A DNA stretch of 64,000 nt from Marthasterias glacialis (GCA_911728455.2 OU452223.1:11492174-11556173), one strand, 5' to 3'. Numbered from the stretch's first letter, positions 11,650 to 23,050 are shown. Numbers and translations: made by a program. Notes: generated by a model from the sequence alone, not told the origin.

Positions 11650-11935
11650 CCCAGGTTAAGCAAGCTGCAAGTGAAGATGTAGAGCAGATATCAGTAGTTG
11701 ACATCTTCTTCTTTTGCATGCAATCAGAAGGACTGGATGACAGAATGGTGCAGTGTCAGCAGTGCAAGGAATGGTTTCACAAACCTGTCACACTTTGCCC
11801 TCCATACTTTTCTCAGATAAGTCTGCCATATTCTTTTGCTTAAAGTGTACTTAGGCTTTTTTGCTTCCTTTCTGTTTCAGATGAGTGGAGGAGCTGTGCA
11901 GAAGTCGATTAGTACAGTGTAAGTCATTAATGTTT
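11650..11935 (+). pseudogene. PHD-finger-like exon fragment
   Basis: After an AG at about 11654 the frame contains LDDRMVQCQQCKEWFH (11741-11790), the typical second half of a PHD zinc finger (C-x2-C, then W-F-H). The first cysteine pair is only partly visible and the following Cys is displaced. A small further piece (11881-11920) follows a CTGTTTCAG acceptor and ends near a GTAAGT. PHD fingers commonly follow integrase cores in chromodomain/PHD retroelements and in integrase-derived genes, which fits the neighbours. Confidence 0.5.
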
Positions 11936-12054
11936 TAAAATTTTAATCACTTTTTTATTATTAAATAATTAAGTTTGGTATTTCTTATGAAACGAATACC
12001 TTGCGCTTTTAGGTTACTGTTGGGTTATTTATTCTGTAAATATAGCTGTAAATT

Positions 12055-12605
12055 TGATAAGGGGGTCAGTCTTTACACTTGCATATTTCTTGCCTGTTTG
12101 GATGTTACTTAATTGTTCTGTACATGTTATTCAGTTCATTTATTAATGTTATATTTCAGTAATCATTTTTCAAGGGGGTCAATCAACTCTCAATTATCTT
12201 GCCTTTTTAAATGTAATTTTTTTGTATGTTATTTATTTTTTAATGTTATACTTTGGTAATTGTTTGAGGGGTCATGCTACACATTCAATTGTTTTTGCTT
12301 TTTTGAATATCTTTTATTGTTCTGTATATGCTGCCTTTTTTAAATCTTATACTCTGGTTATAATTGTTCAAGGGGGTCACTCTTTGCATGCAATTTTCTT
12401 GCCTTTTTTATGTACTTTTGTTTTTTTGAAGTTTTTTTAATGTTATGTTTTGGTAATACATTTTGAGGGGGGCAGTTTTCCTAAATTATTTAATGTTACT
12501 AATTGTTCTATATATAATATTTATTTTTATTTTTAAATGTTATGCTTTGGTAATAAGTTTTGAGGTGGTCACTCTTTACACATGCACTTTTTTTGCCTTT
12601 TTAAA
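12055..12605. repeat. ~100-bp degenerate minisatellite, about 6 units
   Basis: The landmark AAGGGGGTCA(C/G)TCTTTAC.C followed by TTGCCTTTTT, TTGTTCTGTA and TTAATGTTATACTTTGGTAAT recurs near 12061, 12172, 12266, 12370, 12463 and 12561. Spacing is 95-111 bp, and units are AT-rich and diverged. Confidence 0.8.
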
Positions 12606-13759
12606 AATCAATCAAACATAAATTCAGTTCAATGCAAGTTCAACTGATGAGTCATGAATTTGACAAAAGGGCACTTAGCAGCATTAAACTAAAAAAAACA
12701 GACAGAGGTTTTATGCCTCTTGCAATATTTCAAAACTAAAAACACCAACTAAAAGTTTTTATAATTTGAAGAAATTAAAGTGTACCTTAATGTTAAAGAG
12801 TTTTACATTACAAGCTGCTGATTGGCCTCTTGAACAATGCATATGCTTTAAAGATGATCTGTGCTGATGTGATTTGTGCTTGAAGAATAATTTTGACATT
12901 AAGTACTCTGTAATTGTTGCTTGATATTTTTATTTGGAAGTAAATAAGTTTGGCCATCTTATAAAAATTATTTCAACATTTGGATTAATTTTCAAGGTCA
13001 AATTTGCTTGAGCACGGATCATACATCCTAAATGTGTTGAACAAAATGAATAAATCAGTTTATAATTACATAGGAACAATCAAAGATGAATAAACAGGCA
13101 CTTAATTAGGCTAAAATGTTGTATCTGATCTGCCACGTAAACTCCATGAGTAATTTAGGTATCAATCTATACTTACCTATCTGGAAATGTTGATAATAAA
13201 CATTGACATAACACATCCAAAAAGTGGTAGTCAGATACAAAAACTTTCCCTTAACTGTACTCACGATCATCTTTTGTCCTCCAAACCAATGCTTTATAGG
13301 CCCAAAGCAAAACCATGCAGTCATCAGGTTCAGCAGCACTGCACAGCAGTGTAGGCAGGGATCTAAACAGAAGTAAAGTGTGGTTGTTGCACTACATGTA
13401 TGGTATGGTCTGACCACTCACAAGAATAATCTAGAGGTTAAAGAGGAGCTATCTTATTCTTATTAAGTGAACTTTCACAACATCAAAGCGGTAAGCAACT
13501 TCAGTACATTTCTCATTAATTTGCCTCTTCAGTACATGCATAATGCCATAATTATTATATCATTGCAATGATGCAAAGTCTCCAAAAGTCGGCTGATCAT
13601 ATTTGTTTTCAGTCATGGCCTTGTCTTCTGGCAGGAAACAGGTCAACTCATCACAGTACTCCAACCAACTCATACTCTATACATGGATGAGATTCCTTCC
13701 TCCATGCTCCATGCCTGACAACCTGCCTTTTGCAAAGATCCTTATTTGTTTGTAAAGGA
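12606..13759. other. no gene seen
   Basis: AT-rich sequence. The minus strand has a 103-codon open frame at 13106-13417 rich in Tyr, Phe and Trp, but no domain or splice structure supports it. 13405-13530 shares an old dispersed repeat with 6060-6150. Confidence 0.45.
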
Positions 13760-13814
13760 AAAAAAGTGATAGTTTATAATCCTGAACCAGAAACCGTAGA
13801 TATTACTGACTGTA

Positions 13815-14075
13815 GCTGGGTGCACTACACAAAATAGACAGAAAACCTTGCGCTGAGCTTCATTAATAAGAAAATAAAACCACATTTTTCTCTCTAAATT
13901 CACGATTCGAAGGTCACTGCTTTTATGGATTGTTGAAAAATGGTCTAATATCGAGGCCCAGGGGTTGTTGACTCCCAACCTGGTGTATTTGTTGTACACT
14001 AGCCCTCTAAAAATGACCCCATTTTGCTCAAAAGCATACGGTCATTTTTCCAAGATGGTGTCTGGTCAGTTTACT
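13815..14075. mobile_element. ~260-bp insertion inside the first copy-2 exon
   Basis: Relative to copy 3 (38470-38485), this stretch has no counterpart between the exon start and the ACTTGTCCATCTAG that resumes it. It contains GGGGTTGTTGACTCCCAACC, resembling 1890-1915 in inverted orientation, so it is probably a dispersed repeat. Ends and target duplication are not clear. Confidence 0.5.
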
Positions 14076-14082
14076 TGTCCAT

Positions 14083-14520
14083 CTAGGGCGTGTTTTGGCG
14101 ACCTCGAACAGAATCAAGTTTGAGCTTCGGTCATTGGTTTAGCGTTTTTGCATGTTCTGTTCAACCGCAGTGACGCAGCTGTTCCGACCAAACCGTAACC
14201 GAGATGTTGGCTCGGTTAGGCTTGGTTTCAAGATGGCTGATTCCACAAACATACAAAAAGTGTAGACAGAATTCTTTTTAAAATGAAAAATATTAAAGCA
14301 TACCAATCCAACAATGTTGATAAAATTACAAAAACTAAGTTCCATTACTTGAAAATAAAAAGAAGGCTGTGCATTTTGAGAACATCAATTTCTAAGAAAT
14401 GTACCCACGTCACAAACTGTTCCTGGTTACCGAACCGTTTTTGCGTAGCTCTCAAACATTGTTCTGGAATTTGACGTCAGAAACTTGTTTCTGGTCAAGG
14501 TCGCCAAAACACGCCCCTAG
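14083..14520. mobile_element. 430-bp MITE with GGGCGTGTTTTGGCGACC termini
   Basis: The element lies between two CTAG tetramers (14083-14086 and 14517-14520). The left end, GGCGTGTTTTGGCGACCT, is the reverse complement of the right end, AGGTCGCCAAAACACGCC, and weaker inverted similarity extends about 100 bp inward. Copy 3 has a single CTAG at 38493-38496 in the same exon context (CCATCTAGAGTT). That is an empty site and fixes the boundaries. The target duplication is CTAG, or TA with one extra G. There is no transposase. Confidence 0.88.
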
Positions 14521-14789
14521 AGTTCTATCTTGTCTATTGTCAACCTTTGCCTGATCCAATGATAATATGTTACATCATGTCACTCTATGAAGCAATCACC
14601 AAGGATCTTAACTGGTGAGTTTGATTTAATGCTGGTTTGGTTTCCACTTCTCTGCTTTCATTTTATGATAAATAACAAACTGCTAGTTCTAATGGAGGAA
14701 AATGTTTTGACCCCAGTCTTCTGTTTAATTTTATTAGGGGTGTCTTAATACAGCAGGCCTTTTTGTACACAGTTTACACAGAGGTCATT

Positions 14790-15385
14790 GCTTCTGTTGC
14801 CCTGGTCTTGGCATTGGGTGCCCCTTTAACTCTCGGAGCATCCACATTAATCAACAACTTCCCTGGATCCAGGTTAAAAAATCGTCCACCCTGTCTTTAA
14901 GGTCAATAACCCGCCCTGCAAGCCCAAAACCATTATAAATCACTGTGAGGGGTGAATTGGAGTGCCAGTCAAGACTTAGACTTGTGTTATTTACGACCAG
15001 TATGTGGCGCAAGTTGTTTTCACAAAGTGCATACCACCCTGTCCCAAGGGAATACTTGACACAGGGTCAATCAATTACTACACTGAGACAGGTGGCTGCT
15101 GTCTTTCAACACTCCTTACTCCGCACTGGTTAGGGTCTGTCCAATGGGAGTCTACAGGCTTGTGGGGTATACCAGGGGTGAGGATTACATGGAATATTGG
15201 CCTTATTGGCCCATTGAAAAAAAAATTATGACCATATTTGGTAACCATTGGATTATTTTTTAACCTCCCGGCTGCTCCGAGAGTTAAAAGTTTCCCAACG
15301 ACTTTAGGGATTTTCTGATGGAAATGCCCTTTGCAAAATAAAAATGGCCATGCCCCCTTAAAGATGAAATTCCAGGCCTGGTGAT
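14790..15385. repeat. dispersed repeat GTTGCCCTGGTCTTGG (interrupted copy)
   Basis: The outer parts (14790-14829 and 15288-15385) match 38775-38905 and 42850-42985. Shared order: GCCCTGGTCTTGG, GGTGCCCCTT, TTCCCA.AGACTTT, GAAATGCCCTTTGCAAA, AAAATGGCC.TGCCC, AAAGATGAAATTCCAGGCCT. The middle of this copy is occupied by the TTAA-flanked element. Confidence 0.75.
14826..15287. mobile_element. TTAA-flanked 454-bp TIR element (piggyBac-like target)
   Basis: TTAA at 14826-14829 and 15284-15287 brackets an element starting CTCTCGGAGC and ending GCTCCGAGAG. The paralogous place in copy 3 (38806-38809, GCCCTTTAAAAAGC) has a single TTAA and no element. A TTAA target duplication is the hallmark of piggyBac transposition. 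The termini are not ones I recognise, and there is no transposase, so it would be a non-autonomous derivative. Confidence 0.82.
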
Positions 15386-15846
15386 AAAGCAAACAATATT
15401 TTAACACTATTGTGTTTACAAAATATTGAAGACATCTTTGTTGAGCTGTAGTTATTGATTAAAAAAATCATGCTCTCGATATGCTTTGATCGATGTTAAT
15501 AACAAACTAGTTGTAATACCTAGTTGACACACCACCACAATGCTACTGCCTTGATGTTCAGATTGTGGAATTAGTGTGTTTCTGTGTTTAGATCCATACA
15601 GGTTTCTGATTGGTGGCGGAGGGGATGATCCAACCCATATGTTGATGAGTCCAGTCTTAAAAAGCATCTAAGATCAACTCGATCAGTCCAGTCTTACAAG
15701 GCATCAATGGTGAAGATATCAAACAGGTAAATGGATATAAGAATGTTATTCCCAACCAAACCAAAGAATTACAAAACAGGAAACTCTTCTAATGACAATA
15801 ATTGAGCTGGTCATTCCTGACTGGGAGAACTTAATGGTTTGGAATG

Positions 15847-16200
15847 GCGTGTTGTGGTCGAGCGGTGCAGCGCATCAGACTCAGGTTCTGATGGCCTATT
15901 CATTGTGGTGTGGGTTTGAATCCCGGTCATGACACTTGTGTTCTTAAGCAATTCACTTAACCATTTGCTTCTCTTAACCCATGTGTATAAATGGGAACCT
16001 GTGAGGGCTGAGATAGAATTGTGTTGAATGAACCTCTTAACTCTTATATAAGCAGCTTGAGTCTGTAAGCCCACCCCATGCAGTTGAGAAAGTTTGAGAA
16101 AATGGTCTAAGTATGCCTAATGAACAGGGATAATGTCACAAAGCACATTGATCTAGCAACTACGATATGTGCTCTCTACAAGAGCCAAGTATTTTCTTAG
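15847..16200 (+). mobile_element. tRNA-derived SINE in copy 2
   Basis: The head resembles a tRNA gene: GTGGTCGAGCGGTGCAGCGC (A-box region) and GGGTTTGAATCCCGGTC (B box). A body follows with GTATAAATGGGAACCTGTGAGGGCTGAGA and CTCTTATATAAGCAGCTTGAGTCTG, then a tail GCTCTCTACAAGAGCCAAGTATTTTCTTAG. The same SINE sits at the matching intron position in copy 3 (39376-39722), so it inserted before the duplication. Confidence 0.88.
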
Positions 16201-16984
16201 ACATCTGTAGATGTAGAATGTGGACAGGCATGCGTTGATTTCAACTTGAGTCACTTGACTTGGAAAGAACTTTGTATTTCGCGCCTTTAAACTTGTTTTT
16301 GTTTGTCTGGTGAAAAAAACAGCTGTTATTTTATTCGGATATGAAATCCTGCTCTTTGATGGACTTCTCTAATGCTACGAATACTGTTCCCAGAAGCTCC
16401 TTGCAATCTATGACTTCAGGGGTTACTTCAAGGTGGAATTGCCATCATTTCAACATACCTTCTACTAGTTGGATCCTAGTTTCAAGTTACATGTATTAGG
16501 TTAGAAGGACAACTTAAAATATTCTGTGTTTGTTCATGGAGGTCGGAGTCTACTCGATCTGTTAGCGACCACTTCATAATGGAGTGGGTGAATGGAATCT
16601 AACATTATTGCATTAAGCTTAGATAAAACAGCTGATTCAAAAATATCATGCAGATTCTTAACAACAAATCCAATCCTTTTGGATGCTACTCATCAATGAA
16701 TTTCCTTGTAGTTTGAAAGAAATTACATCTTTTGAAGATTATGTTTTGTTTTTGTGATTTTTTGCAACTGATCAATGTAGATAATGAAATATTGTCAATT
16801 CTTTATAACCCAGCTCCAGATTGATGCAGTCAGCTGTCTGAGCAACATGCTCCTTGAGAGAGATTGAGACTCAAATCAGTGGAGGCCAGTCACGATACAC
16901 TGTCATCTTTGTGCTGTTTGGTTCGCATTAAATGTCTCCTGACTCTAGGAAATCGATGATTCAACTGAAATCATTGAGTAGTGT

Positions 16985-17515
16985 TTCCCTCCTGCAAATA
17001 ATGACTTTACTAAGGGGGTGCATGGAAGGGGGGCAGGGGGGGGGATATGTGCACCATCAACTGATGTCTATGCCCCCTATTTGAAATCTGGACTTTTGAG
17101 ATTAAAATTACCAGAATGAAATGTTGCATTTTATGAGCTTTTACGTAAAAGTTTCATTGTTTTTAGAACTATTTTGAATTATTTACACACAGAATGTATT
17201 TTGTTTTACTTTAACACATCAGAAAACACTGAAAAGGGGCTAGTTTATTAAACAGTTTTAATCGGCCAAAAGTGCCCCCTAGAAAACAAATGATGCCCTC
17301 ATGTGCCCCCTATGATTTTACCCTAGTTACAGCACTGTCTGCACTTCCAAGAGTGGGGCAGCCCAACTTGCTCATTTGAGTGACCACCCATCTCCTTTGA
17401 GTGACCACCTCGCTCAGATTTGTCATAAAGGAAATAATATTGGCAAAAATGTTAATGTTGTTTCATTTATGAGCTTTTTCCTTGACCTCCATGTATCAAC
17501 AAGTCACAATTTGGA
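16985..17515. mobile_element. insertion just 3' of the copy-2 last exon
   Basis: Copy 3 reads straight from the stop region to AATCGTCAGGTATTCGTGTGAG (about 40730). Here about 530 bp intervene before the matching AATCATCAGGCATTTGTGTGAG (17528). The insert includes G- and C-rich 'GGGGGTGCATGG...TGCCCCCT' segments and ends one part with CCCTAGTTACAGCACTG (about 17321-17337). This resembles the CAGTG(G)...TA(A/G)C(C/T)A TIR family seen at 42215. Confidence 0.55.
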
Positions 17516-20500
17516 TTGTGTAGATGGAATCATCAGGCATTTGTGTGAGTGCTGCATTCTTGTCAGTTTGCAGGCTGCATCAATTTGAATTCTTACCAGA
17601 TCTCTCACCTCAACAGCCAGGGGAAATACTGATCAATGATGATTGTGAATGGTCTTTAATACTTACTGTCTTTACTTTATGGTTTAGGCCTTATGCTCTG
17701 GTTGCATCAGGGAATTATTTAGATGTGCTTGAGGGATTCTAAAGAATGTCATTATACTTGGCATATTGCATAGAGCTGTTATGCGTATTAAACACTTTTT
17801 TATGATGATTCATTGTATTTTACAAATAGATGAAGTTATAGAGTTCCATGTACAGTCTGTTCAACACGGTTGATCCCCCATGCTCAACCTAGTGTATCAA
17901 ACCAATATATCGTTATGTCTGTGTAACAAGGTCGTATTTACTAAATTAGCATTTACGATAAACATGAGTTATAAAATTTCAATAACCCAAGGTACATCGC
18001 TGTACAGACCATTTTTACGCAAGATACAACTTAGTTGTAGAATCGAGTCACTACCTTGCTGCAAGGACAGGACGATATGTAAATTTGAAGGGGGGTTGTT
18101 GACCTTTGACATTATAGAAGGGAGGGCATACATGCAGTTTGAAATTGTCAAAGTAGAGATAGACATTTATTGACCCAAATAAAACACCTAACATCACACT
18201 ACAATCAATCTGGCTTGCACTACTTTGGGAGTTAATTTCCCCTTATGAGCATTTTAGGCAACACAAACGCTTTTATATGAGCACTGTATCTGTATGTTAA
18301 GTTTTACTTACAAGATGTCAGACCATGGTCAGACAGTAGCCAAGTGTGACATCAGTGCTAAGGGTCTAATACACAGTCATTGATCAAAAGATGTAATTGA
18401 GTAAATTAACTGTGCCTATCTTCAGCACTGTGTCATTGTAAATATAGACATTGCCGATAATGAAAAAAGAGAAAAATTGTTACCTTGCAGTTTTCAGATT
18501 TTTTACGGAACAGTTAAAGGTATTTGGAGGGGGGGGGGGGGGGGGGGTCGGGAAGAAAAAACTATTCTTAAAACTAACAATATTGCAACTGCAATCAAGC
18601 TCAAGCCGTGATGCTATAGCTTATTGATCATTGCATGTAATACATTTTTCCATTTGGGCCTTGTATGCATGGTCCATGACATAAATAACACATTAACTAA
18701 AATGCAAATATTTATCGTTGTGATCGTTGATTGTTCTGAATATTGAATAAAAGGAAGTGCCCTGTATTTTGTCTTTAATTAACAACACCATTTATACAAG
18801 TTAATATTTTTATAGTGCCTTTGCCCATGTTGGAATTGGCAATAGAAGTTGAATTAAATGCAGTGGTTAAACTCTGCCCAAAAACACAACAATGTTTCAT
18901 TAACTGTTTTTCTGTGAGCTGTCTGAGAATCACTAGAAGCTTCATCTAGGGAACTATTATTTCAATATGTGGGGGAAATATGACATTAATGTTACCCCAA
19001 AATCGCAAATGTGTGCAGGTTATTTTTACTATGAAATATGCAATAGGCAAGTCATACGAAATGTCATCAGTCAGGATGCCCGCTTCATTCATAAAATCGA
19101 ACTTAAAAATGAGGTAAGTCAAAATATTTGAAAATCTTAAGGGGTGGCAAGGCCAGCATGTTTTAACAAAATTTAAGTTAAATATTCACGTGCAAATTTA
19201 TGCTCTAAAATTATGCAGTAGACACTACTCAATGATGCCTTTTTATCCAACTTGAGACAGGATATTAGCTGTATATTGGGGGTAAACAACAGTTTTCTGC
19301 AAAGAAAGATGTCATAGGTATCATCATACAAGATGGCATTACTGAAGATGCCTGCTTAATTTTTGAGCCTGAAAACAAGGCAAACACTTGAAAGAAAGAA
19401 AAAATCAAATCCATTTTATCAAATTTTGGGTCCATTACCAGGGTTTAATTCTATGCTCTTAAATAATTCAGTAAAGAGCCTTCACTGATGCCTTTTCATT
19501 TAACTTGACCCAGGATATTAGCTTCTTGGGGGAAATACTGAGATTTTGGAGGTAAATATGACATTATCAGTATCCCTTATAGGCACAGGTAAAGAACAAA
19601 CTTTAAGCTACAACAACTTATATTTATTATTTCTTATTTCCCCGCTAATTATTATTTTGTGTTTTGTCGCTTGGTTTTAGAATGAAGTTTTGAGGCGGCT
19701 GTCAGACTTTTTGTTGCTGCAGAATGTGGCCACCAAATAACCGTCAGATAAACAAAATATCACACCCCATGTGAAAGAACTGTATTAATCTAGAACTAAC
19801 ATGGGTGGGTATAATAATTGATCACACCTTCAGGAAGACCAACACTACGATTATTCTGTGGAAATTGTATTTTATTTTCAGATCTTGCTTCAGATTTAAG
19901 ACTTGGTCATCTGTAATACAAACTGTGCAGGTATTTGTCCAGTGTAGAGGTACCTTTATATGAACATTAAGTTGGCCGTGAAGAGGGACAACTATGTCTG
20001 AAGTTCTTGAACGACAGACATTACGAACTAATGCTCAACTGGTATAATCCCCTCAAAGTTAATTCAGTTCGATCTCGGCACCTATAAAAACATGTGATTT
20101 TTTTTATTTGATTGTTAAAATTACAGCTCAACATTTGTAAACTGACTGTACATTTTTGCACAAATCAAGATATTTGTAATAAAACCAACCAGTGACTTTG
20201 TTAGCTAATTTGGCATTGTTTCATTTGGGAGAAAGCGGTAAAAATGCATTGAGCAATTTTGTTCGCATTTTTATAGATAGAGTTTTCATTTCACCGAGAC
20301 AAAAACTGTTGTTGGAACTTATTTTATTTATTAGATTAAAAATGTCAACATTTTAGGCAATAACTAATTCAAGGAAACTTTTCTACCATCATTATCTTGA
20401 TACCATGTAAGGTAAATGTAAATTTGTGAACATTTAAGTTTTTCCTCTTTACAAAAGTATTGACCTGGGGCTTTAAATTCTCTGAGAAGATTAAAGCTGC

Positions 20501-20830
20501 CCCTATTCCCACTACAGAGGGCGCTCTTTATCAATTTTTATAAGTGCCCAGTTACACCATGCCGGCCGAGGTTGCTGTTGAAATGACTGATCATTAAGCA
20601 CAAAGAAAAATGGTAAATATTATTTTAATGTTATAATAGTAACTAATTTGTAACTCGTGTGTGCTTGGCTGACGGAGGAGGAGGAATTGTAGAGTGGTTG
20701 CTCGGTCCGGAGGGGAGCTAAAAACTGCGTAAACACTGACTACTGAAACACTTAAGTTTTGTTGATTGCACATTTAGAACCACGCACGACCAAGGACGGA
20801 CCGACGACCTCACTAGACATGCACAATTCA
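17516..20830 (+). repeat. copy 2 of NUP205 3'-flanking DNA
   Basis: 17520-17900 matches copy 3 40735-41130. 17880-18700 matches both copy 1 and copy 3. 18755-20830 matches copy 1 only. It contains a 19-base G run at 18529-18547 that the other copies lack. There is no exon. A conserved patch, TGACGGAGGAGGAGGAATTG with CTCGGTCCGGAGGGGAGCTA (20670-20720), is GC-richer than its surroundings, but its role is unknown. Confidence 0.85.
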
Positions 20831-21030
20831 CTCTGTGTGTACCGAACTGTAATGAAAGTCGGCGTGGTCGGTGGTGGTTTTGAGCGGCGGCACTGACATA
20901 TTTTTACTGTGGCTGTATCTCGAAGCCCATCGTTGTTTGCAGTACCTACATTTAAACGAGGAAAGGCTAAAATGCCGTATCCGGCTGTCACATTATATAT
21001 CCATGGAATTTAAGTAAACTTTGATCCTGT
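20831..21030. other. no gene supported
   Basis: The minus strand holds a 79-codon open frame (20991-20752) with no recognisable domain. It overlaps the end of copy 2. I list no gene. Confidence 0.4.
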
Positions 21031-21672
21031 CGCCTAGCCCTACTCCTAGAACTATGAGGTTCGTTCCGCTATCGTCTCCACGAGCCTCATAGAGTGACAT
21101 GTACAAAATCCTATTCGAAACTTTCTGCCCTTCACATTTACATGGCTACAGTTCTTTTTTGTAATCAGATCTCGCCAAAACTAGGCTCTATGTGTTCTTT
21201 CAACACTCCGCAAACTAAACGTTGTTAAAAAGGGATAAATTCTCACCGTAACTCAGATCACATTCAAACAGTAATGCAACAAATATGGCGGCCGGAGCTG
21301 CAAAATTAACTGGTACGCGGAACCAGCCCATAGGACCAGCGCACCGCATAGCAGCATACCAGTTAATTTTGCAACTCCGGTCGCCATATTTGTTGCAATA
21401 CTGTTTGAATGGGATCTAAATTACGGTGAGAATTTATCACTTTTTAACAACTTTTTGTTTGCGGAGTGGATTTTCTGGACCCGTGCAACGCTCGATGAGA
21501 GTTGAAAGAACACATAGAGCCTAGTTTTGGCGAGATCTGATTACAAAAAAGAACTGTAGCCATGTAAATGTGAAGGGCAGAAAGTTTCGAATAGGATTTT
21601 GTACATGTCACTCTATGAGGCTCGTGGAGACGATAGCGGAACGAACCTCATAGTTCTAGGAGTAGCCTAGCC
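21031..21672. mobile_element. long inverted repeat (foldback element), arms ~285-315 bp
   Basis: The left arm 21031-21315 (starting CGCCTAGCCCTACTCCTAGA) is the reverse complement of the right arm 21357-21672 (ending GGAGTAGCCTAGCC), with a ~40-bp loop and very few mismatches. The right arm has an extra ~32 bp (GGATTTTCTGGACCCGTGCA and following, about 21467-21500). It is a non-autonomous foldback element of an unrecognised family. A transcript would form a near-perfect hairpin of almost 300 bp. Confidence 0.92.
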
Positions 21673-22503
21673 CCATACATTGTGCCAATACGCTGGACTA
21701 CCTCCGCTTCTTGGCCCAACGAACCCTGTCCTCTAAAACCAGACATCAACTTTCGATTCGAGACTTACTTTTGTGGGCAAATTTATCCCTCAATGATTGG
21801 TCGGTCATTGCTGTCAGACATGTCAGACTCACAGACAGAGTCTGAAGAAGATTTCCACACGATCCTCCGTGCGATAAATCCTAGGCTTTTGCTGGAATTT
21901 TATGTTAAATCTCGGTGATATAAGCCCATGTCAATGATGGCGGAGGAGCCATGATGGCTGCGGTTGCTTTCCTTTTTGCAAGGCTGTGCAGCAGGAGGGC
22001 CCTATAACTCGTCGTATCCTGCGCTAGTCTTTTTCGTGTCGCTATGTGTGTGTATTCGTTCGTCGTGCTGTTGTCCGTCATCCAATGCACGCATTCAGTC
22101 AGCACATTCAAGAACGTTTACCGCTGCGTGAAAACCTTGACAAAATGTAAATGTTGCAAAATGACTGCTGGAATAAAGACTAGTGTAGGAATACGACCTG
22201 CACTGAACAAACCATCATGGTTCCTCCGCCGTTGTGGAAATGGGCTTATATCACCGAGATTTGACATAAAATTCCAGCAAAAGCTTAGGATTTATCGCAC
22301 GGAGGATTGTGCGGAATTCTTCTTCAGACTCTGTCTGTGAGTCTGACATGTCTGACAGCAATGACCGACTGATCATTGAGGGATAAATTTGCCGAAAAAA
22401 GTAAGTCTCGATTCGAAAGTTGATGTCTGGTTTTAGAGGACAGGGTTCGTTGGGCCAAGAAGCGGAGGTAGTCCAGCGTATTGGCACAATGTATGGGGCT
22501 AGC
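21668..22503. mobile_element. second long inverted repeat, arms ~290 bp, loop ~250 bp
   Basis: The left arm 21668-21958 (TAGCCCCATACATTGTGCCA onward) is mirrored by 22211-22503 (ending TGGCACAATGTATGGGGCTA). It directly abuts the previous inverted repeat. Both arms carry the same open frame reading toward the loop and containing SDMSDSQTESEE and INP(R/K)LLLEFYVKSR. I do not recognise it. Few differences between the arms point to recent origin or gene conversion. Confidence 0.9.
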
Positions 22504-22985
22504 TGTTGCCCAACGCAAACAGATGGTGTGACCATTTTGTACCTCCATGATGTCACTCGCTCATCTCTCTCGGGTAATGCACGCAATCAGTCAGCATATC
22601 CAAGAAAGTTTACTGCTACTCGAAACTTTCATGTCCCCACTTTCAGGTGAACGTCGCAAGAAGACTGCTGGAATAAAGACTAGCACAGGAGTCTGACCCT
22701 CTCTCGCTGTACAGTGCAACGCACCCATCATGGCTATATTGACGTCATTGACATGAACTTATACCAGCATGGAGATTTGTCATAAAATTCCAACAAAAGC
22801 CTAGGGGTTATCGCACCAAGTTCTCCAGACGCTTCAAGCAAAGACCGACCGATCATTTAGGGAAACATTTGCCAAAAAAGTAAGTTTTGATTTGAAAGTT
22901 GATGTCTGGTTTTGGACAATTGGGTTCATTGGGCCAAGAAGCGGAGGTAGTCCAGCGTACGGGCACAATGTATTGGGCTAAATGT
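22084..22985. repeat. ~490-bp direct duplication of loop plus right arm
   Basis: 22084-22503 (ATGCACGCATTCAGTCAGCA... to CACAATGTATGGGGCTA) is repeated, more diverged, at 22578-22985 (ATGCACGCAATCAGTCAGCA... to CACAATGTATTGGGCTA). The second copy has lost about 45 bp around the acidic segment. It gives a third, same-strand copy of the inverted-repeat arm. Confidence 0.85.
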
Positions 22986-23050
22986 AACCATGCTATCTGA
23001 ATGTGGTTCTGAACTGTCAAAGTTGACATAATAACAGTGACCCTGACGGA

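Larger units (their letters stand above)
13800..16959 (+). pseudogene. NUP205 copy 2: decayed last three exons
   Basis: Three pieces match the last three exons of the 28.5-40.7 kb copy. The first (13800-14614) is the exon reading FYIVYCQ in copy 3. It is split by about 700 bp of inserted DNA but keeps its GTGAGT donor. The second (15592-15726) starts PYRFLIGGGGDDP, then carries a 37-bp internal duplication that brings an in-frame TAA at 15669. The third (16814-16959) starts LQIDAVSCLSNMLLE and has a 7-bp deletion giving a TGA at 16865. No upstream exons exist here. NUP205 is an inner-ring scaffold subunit of the nuclear pore. This copy cannot encode it. Confidence 0.88.

Noticed and set aside
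13106-13417. Minus-strand 103-codon frame as a membrane protein
   Set aside because: The hydrophobic look comes from AT-rich sequence; no homologue, splice site or conserved copy supports it.
20752-20991. Minus-strand gene sharing a promoter with copy 2 flank
   Set aside because: Copy 1 does not preserve the frame and no domain is recognisable.
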